From Bacteroidales bacterium (lineage in GTDB: Bacteria; Bacteroidota; Bacteroidia; Bacteroidales; P3): DNA of 34,715 nt. Positions 31,806 through 34,715 of the stretch are shown in pieces (position 1 is the first letter of the stretch; each line of letters opens with the position of its first letter). The stretch covers positions 1 through 34,715 of the forward strand of contig WRKV01000008.1 in NCBI GenBank assembly GCA_009777915.1, read 5' to 3'. The notes beneath the pieces were generated by a model, which was given only the letters and a program-made list of their open reading frames with translations, was not told where the DNA came from and made no database searches. The translations under genes were made by a program, and so were the position numbers.

Positions 31806-32354
31806 ATGAAAGACCTTGCCCTTCATATATTGGACATTGCTCAAAACTCTATCAGTGCGAAAGCATCGCTGATTCGAATTACGATTGATGAAGATAAATT
31901 CAATAATCGCTATGTGTTGACGATTGAGGATAACGGAACCGGTATGTCGCCTGAAGTTTTGGCGAAAGTTACCGACCCTTATACCACGTCTCGAAAAACG
32001 CGGAAAGTCGGACTGGGCATACCTTTGCTGAAATTGAACGCTGAACTTACAAACGGCAATTTGGAAATTTTTTCGGAATTGGGTGTTGGTACAAAACTTA
32101 TAGCCGTCTTCGAATTTGACCACATTGATCGTGTGCCAATCGGCGATATTGCTGGGGTTATCGTGATGTTGGCGTCAATGAATCCGAATCTGGAATTTAT
32201 TTACAAACACATTACACCAAGAGGCGAATACGTCTTTGATACTCAAGAAATCAAAATAGTTTTAGACGATTTATCCATTCAAACCATCAGCATTCAGAAA
32301 TATCTGAAAGAAATGATTGAGGAAAATCTCAAAGAAATCGGATACGACCAATAA
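31806..32354 (+). CDS. GHKL (HATPase_c) ATP-binding protein
   Basis: 182 residues containing only a histidine-kinase-type ATP-binding domain: N-box LHILDIAQNSI (Asn14), D-box IEDNGTGMSPE (Asp42), phosphate-binding Gly-rich KVGLGIPLL (67-75) and GVGTKL. It has no phosphoacceptor-His domain, so it resembles anti-sigma-type kinases or the ATPases found beside electron-bifurcating [FeFe]-hydrogenase genes. C-terminal region (about 110-182) is specific to that group. Its neighbour is the 2Fe-2S protein often encoded next to it, but here on the opposite strand with 3 bases between the stop codons. Function unproven. Confidence 0.88.
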   Translation: MKDLALHILDIAQNSISAKASLIRITIDEDKFNNRYVLTIEDNGTGMSPEVLAKVTDPYTTSRKTRKVGLGIPLLKLNAELTNGNLEIFSELGVGTKLIAVFEFDHIDRVPIGDIAGVIVMLASMNPNLEFIYKHITPRGEYVFDTQEIKIVLDDLSIQTISIQKYLKEMIEENLKEIGYDQ

Positions 32355-32357
32355 AAT

Positions 32358-32753
32358 TTATTTTACTTCCACCGTTCTATTTACCGGAAGAATATCGTCT
32401 ACCAATTCGCCTTTTTTGATATATTTTTCAATGATTTCGTCGGCTCTTTTGATATCGACTTTTCCGAAAACAACAGGTTCTTTACTTTGAACAGTAACTT
32501 CAACGGTTGGCTCTGCGAAACAGCAACCCATACAGCCCGTTTGCGTGACAACCGCAGGGATATTGCGTTTGTCAAGTTCTTGAATTAAAAAATCCATGGT
32601 TTGTTTGGCACCGGATGCAATACCGCAAGTTCCCATCGCAATCTTGATTTGCACAAAATTTTCCGGACTATCACTTTTTTCACGCAAATTGACCTTAGAT
32701 TGCATATCATCTTTCATTTGGCGAAGGTCGGCTAAAGATTTGATTTTGCTCAT
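32358..32753 (-). CDS. (2Fe-2S) ferredoxin-domain protein, thioredoxin-like
   Basis: 131 residues, resembling the NuoE/HydC-type thioredoxin-fold 2Fe-2S protein. After a charged N-terminal helix, MGTCGIASGAK (Cys43) and TGCMGCCFAEPTVEV (Cys74, Cys77, Cys78) provide cluster ligands. Such proteins are small electron carriers encoded with NuoF-like and [FeFe]-hydrogenase subunits; neither is in this window. The track ORF begins at 32786, inside the -7 box; ATG 32753 (MSKIKSLADLRQ) is the sensible start. It converges with the GHKL ATPase gene. Confidence 0.88.
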   Translation of the reverse strand: MSKIKSLADLRQMKDDMQSKVNLREKSDSPENFVQIKIAMGTCGIASGAKQTMDFLIQELDKRNIPAVVTQTGCMGCCFAEPTVEVTVQSKEPVVFGKVDIKRADEIIEKYIKKGELVDDILPVNRTVEVK

Positions 32754-32783
32754 ATTTTTATATTTTTTAATGATTTTAGATTG

Positions 32784-32791
32784 CAAAGATA
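32784..32791 (-). promoter_or_regulatory. -7 box of the 2Fe-2S protein gene
   Basis: TATCTTTG on the minus strand, about 30 bases before the ATG. It lies 19 bases past the stop codon of the beta-propeller gene. No clear -33 element. Confidence 0.6.
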
Positions 32792-32810
32792 CGAAAAAAA
32801 AATGAAAAAA

Positions 32811-33959
32811 CTATTTTTTTCCGAAACAAAACAAATTTCCTTTGAATGTGAGGATGTAAAAATATCCGTTTATTACGGTGGGTGAAGCAAAAATTTGTTC
32901 TCCGGTATCATACTCCCACAAGAGATTGCCGCTTTTGGTATCCAATATGGAAACTATTCCGTCTCGCGTGCAAACGATGAGTTTATCGTTACAAATCACG
33001 GGCGAACTTTCGCCTGTTTCGCCTTTTAGCAGGTGTTTCCAAGCGATTGAGCCTGTTTTGCGATTAATGGCATAAATATGTCTGTCGTCGGAAACGATGT
33101 AAACCATTTCGTTGGAAACCGCCGGAACAGAGACATGTGTACGGTTTTCGTCTTTCGGTTCTAAGATTTTTTTGTGCGAAACTATTTTTCCTTTGTTTAG
33201 TTTGAGTTCGTAAACATTGCCGGAATGGTCGGCGATATAAGCAAAATTCTCAATGATAGCAGGTGATGCAGGAATGTAAATGTCTATGTCCAATGAATCG
33301 GTTTGTTTGCCGGAAGTTGCGTCAATCACGCGAATCCAACCATCGCATCCGCCATAAACCACAAAATTCTGACTTACCGCAACAGCACCATTAATGTAAT
33401 AACCCGACTCAAAATAGTTGATTTCTCTACCGGTTTTGCTGTTAATTACATACAAATTATTATCGTAACTTCCTACGATAATCGCATCATTTCCGTCAAA
33501 ATTCATACGATTGGGCGATGCAGCAATTTGTCCGAATGTTTCGAACGTCCAAAGTGTGTCTTGTTTTTCCAAACAAATGGCATATAAAAATCCGTCGATT
33601 CGTCCGATGTACAACGTTGAATTACGAATCATCGGAATTGCTTCAACGGCAGTGTTCATCGCATAATCAAAGACTTGTTCGCCATCAGTATTGACACCAA
33701 AAATTCGTCCGCGTCTATCACTCCAATAAGCGATTTGGTTGTAAATTATCGGTGTGGATCTCGTGTTGGATTCGCTTTTGAAAATCCACAAAAGGGCAGG
33801 ATTTTCAGGTAATGAAACATCTGTATAGCCTGTCAAAGCAGGGTTTCCACGAAAGATACTCCAATCGTCATGAGTGTTTTCATTTTGATTTGCGTTGTTT
33901 TTACAAGCACCCAAAAAAAGTGAAATGCAGAAAATTATTAAAATTTTTGAAGTTTTCAT
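32811..33959 (-). CDS. PQQ-like beta-propeller lipoprotein
   Basis: 382 residues with a lipoprotein signal (MKTSKILIIFCISLFLGAC, Cys19) and a PQQ-type eight-bladed propeller: DDWSIFRGNPALTGYTD at the start, then blades such as GRIFGVNTDGEQVFDYAM, NNLYVINSKTGREINYFES, RHIYAINRKTGSIAWKHLLKGE and GIVSILDTKSGNLLWEYDTGEQIFASP. The fold resembles BamB and PQQ dehydrogenase propellers, but no PQQ-site residues or BAM genes are seen, so a scaffold or binding role is more likely. It has its own promoter. Confidence 0.9.
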   Translation of the reverse strand: MKTSKILIIFCISLFLGACKNNANQNENTHDDWSIFRGNPALTGYTDVSLPENPALLWIFKSESNTRSTPIIYNQIAYWSDRRGRIFGVNTDGEQVFDYAMNTAVEAIPMIRNSTLYIGRIDGFLYAICLEKQDTLWTFETFGQIAASPNRMNFDGNDAIIVGSYDNNLYVINSKTGREINYFESGYYINGAVAVSQNFVVYGGCDGWIRVIDATSGKQTDSLDIDIYIPASPAIIENFAYIADHSGNVYELKLNKGKIVSHKKILEPKDENRTHVSVPAVSNEMVYIVSDDRHIYAINRKTGSIAWKHLLKGETGESSPVICNDKLIVCTRDGIVSILDTKSGNLLWEYDTGEQIFASPTVINGYFYILTFKGNLFCFGKK

Positions 33960-33972
33960 AATTGTTTTTTTG

Positions 33973-34004
33973 CAAAGATACGATTTTTTTTGAAAAACCC
34001 CAAA
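33973..34004 (-). promoter_or_regulatory. Promoter of the PQQ-like lipoprotein
   Basis: TTTG (34004-34001) and TATCTTTG (33980-33973) on the minus strand, 20 bases apart. Confidence 0.75.
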
Positions 34005-34055
34005 AAAACGTAACTAATGATGAAACCAAGAATTTACATAAATACTTGTGTAAAG

Positions 34056-34087
34056 TTTGGATATTTCAGAAAAAATTCGTAACTTTG
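34056..34087 (+). promoter_or_regulatory. Promoter of the second AAA/DUF4143 gene
   Basis: TTTG (34056-34059) and TAACTTTG (34080-34087), 20 bases apart. Same TAACTTTGC variant as the first family member. Confidence 0.75.
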
Positions 34088-34146
34088 CTCCCGAAAAGTT
34101 GCAAAAACAGCCTAAACTCGATACCGATTTCCGACAAAACGAACGA

Positions 34147-34164
34147 TTTTTTGGTGCCAAAAAA
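34147..34164. promoter_or_regulatory. Perfect inverted repeat before the second AAA/DUF4143 gene
   Basis: TTTTTTGG (34147-34154), centre TG, CCAAAAAA (34157-34164). It ends 8 bases before the ATG. Possible operator or translation-blocking hairpin. Confidence 0.5.
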
Positions 34165-34172
34165 CGAAAAAT

Positions 34173-34715
34173 ATGTATATTAACAGACTGATAGATAGTG
34201 AATTATTAAAATGGCGAACCGATGTCTCCCGTAAGCCTATTTTGCTTCGTGGTGCTCGGCAGGTAGGTAAATCCTCTTCGGTTAGAAAATTGGCGGAGCA
34301 TTTTGAGCATTTTGTGGAGGTGAATTTTGAAAAAGACAGCAAAGTTCACCATTATTTTCAAGGCAATTTAGAGGTTAAGGAGATTTGCGACCAAATCTCC
34401 ATTCAATATAAAAAGCCAATCGTTCTGGGCAAAACGCTACTGTTTTTCGATGAAATACAGGCATGTCCACGTGCCATCTCCGCTTTGCGATTTTTTTATG
34501 AAGATTATCCCGAACTACACGTTATTGCTGCCGGTTCGCTACTTGAGTTTGCACTGGAAGAGCTACCTTCTTTCGGTGTTGGTCGCATCAACTCTATGTT
34601 TATGTATCCCTTTTCTTTTCAGGAGTTTATGACGGCTTGTGGCGAAGAACGCTTGTGGGAAGAGGTGTGTAAATCTTCGCCCGAAAAGCCTCTTTTTCCC
34701 GTGTTTCACGAAAAT
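34173..34715 (+). CDS. ATP-binding protein, AAA_14 / DUF4143 family (partial, 3' end outside window)
   Basis: 181 codons are present before the window ends; the ORF track omits this frame because no stop is reached. It starts MYINRLIDSELLKW, then Walker A LLRGARQVGKSS, Walker B TLLFFDEIQACPRAI, sensor AAGSLLEFAL, and MYPFSFQEFM, the expected order for the family. It belongs to a different subgroup from the protein at 248 (GARQVGKS versus GIRRCGKS) and is not a recent duplicate. The DUF4143 part is not yet reached. The 32-60 residue plus-strand ORFs around 34450 are shadows. Confidence 0.9.
   Translation, partial: MYINRLIDSELLKWRTDVSRKPILLRGARQVGKSSSVRKLAEHFEHFVEVNFEKDSKVHHYFQGNLEVKEICDQISIQYKKPIVLGKTLLFFDEIQACPRAISALRFFYEDYPELHVIAAGSLLEFALEELPSFGVGRINSMFMYPFSFQEFMTACGEERLWEEVCKSSPEKPLFPVFHEN

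Noticed and set aside
33962-34183. 73-residue plus-strand ORF
   Set aside because: It overlaps the promoters of two genes and the start of the second ATPase gene, and its composition is simply AT-rich.

Overview
The window is a chromosomal segment of a Bacteroidota bacterium, most likely order Bacteroidales. The evidence is the promoter signature found upstream of most genes (a -7 box TAnnTTTG, usually TATCTTTGC, with TTTG or TTG about 19-20 bases further upstream), weak Shine-Dalgarno sequences, long-form pyrophosphate-dependent phosphofructokinase, a type IX secretion (T9SS) C-terminal domain, SusC/BtuB-type outer-membrane receptors, BACON and BtuG-like lipoproteins and a divergent second EF-G. 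No phage, plasmid, IS or CRISPR was seen. The DNA is AT-rich, except for the large secreted adhesin, which looks more GC-rich by eye.

Layout. 1-1456: a repeat-rich spacer, then an AAA/DUF4143 ATPase behind an operator-like palindrome. 1478-3897: pfp, a 40-residue acidic microprotein and greA, whose leader holds a terminator-like hairpin. 3886-7304 (minus): lpxD-truB and queA-ruvC. 7342-10516 (minus): a TonB-dependent receptor with a separately encoded carboxypeptidase-like regulatory domain, then rpmB. 10672-12303: pruA (P5C dehydrogenase). 12341-12719 (minus): tRNA-Glu and rpsT. 12826-16341 (minus): two lipoproteins (one with a BACON domain), an M48 metalloprotease lipoprotein and a membrane protein, apparently one transcription unit. 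16619-16900: a small Glu/Pro-rich lipoprotein. 16974-18853 (minus): exbB-exbD-tonB. 19012-22380: a cobalamin riboswitch controlling btuB and a btuG-like beta-propeller lipoprotein. 22416-24272 (minus): rplM-rpsI-rpsB. 24372-26507 (minus): an EF-G2-like factor with altered GTPase motifs. 26691-31703: a 1582-residue T9SS adhesin behind a long structured leader. 31806-33959: a GHKL ATPase, a thioredoxin-like 2Fe-2S protein and a PQQ-type beta-propeller lipoprotein. 34173-end: a second AAA/DUF4143 ATPase, cut by the window edge.

How the genes fit together. The ExbB-ExbD-TonB motor is divergent from a riboswitch-controlled BtuB/BtuG pair, so the energy source and the outer-membrane part of vitamin B12 capture lie side by side. 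The ribosomal genes, EF-G2, greA, truB, queA and tRNA-Glu form a scattered translation and transcription core. Most of the remaining genes encode cell-envelope proteins: LpxD, two receptors, six lipoproteins and the T9SS adhesin.

The least explained pieces are non-coding. They are the leader of the T9SS adhesin, which has repeated GCGTT/AACGC elements that can pair in alternative ways over a 32-codon upstream ORF; the terminator-like greA leader; the hairpins inside the ribosomal and lipoprotein operons; and the palindromes in front of both AAA/DUF4143 genes.
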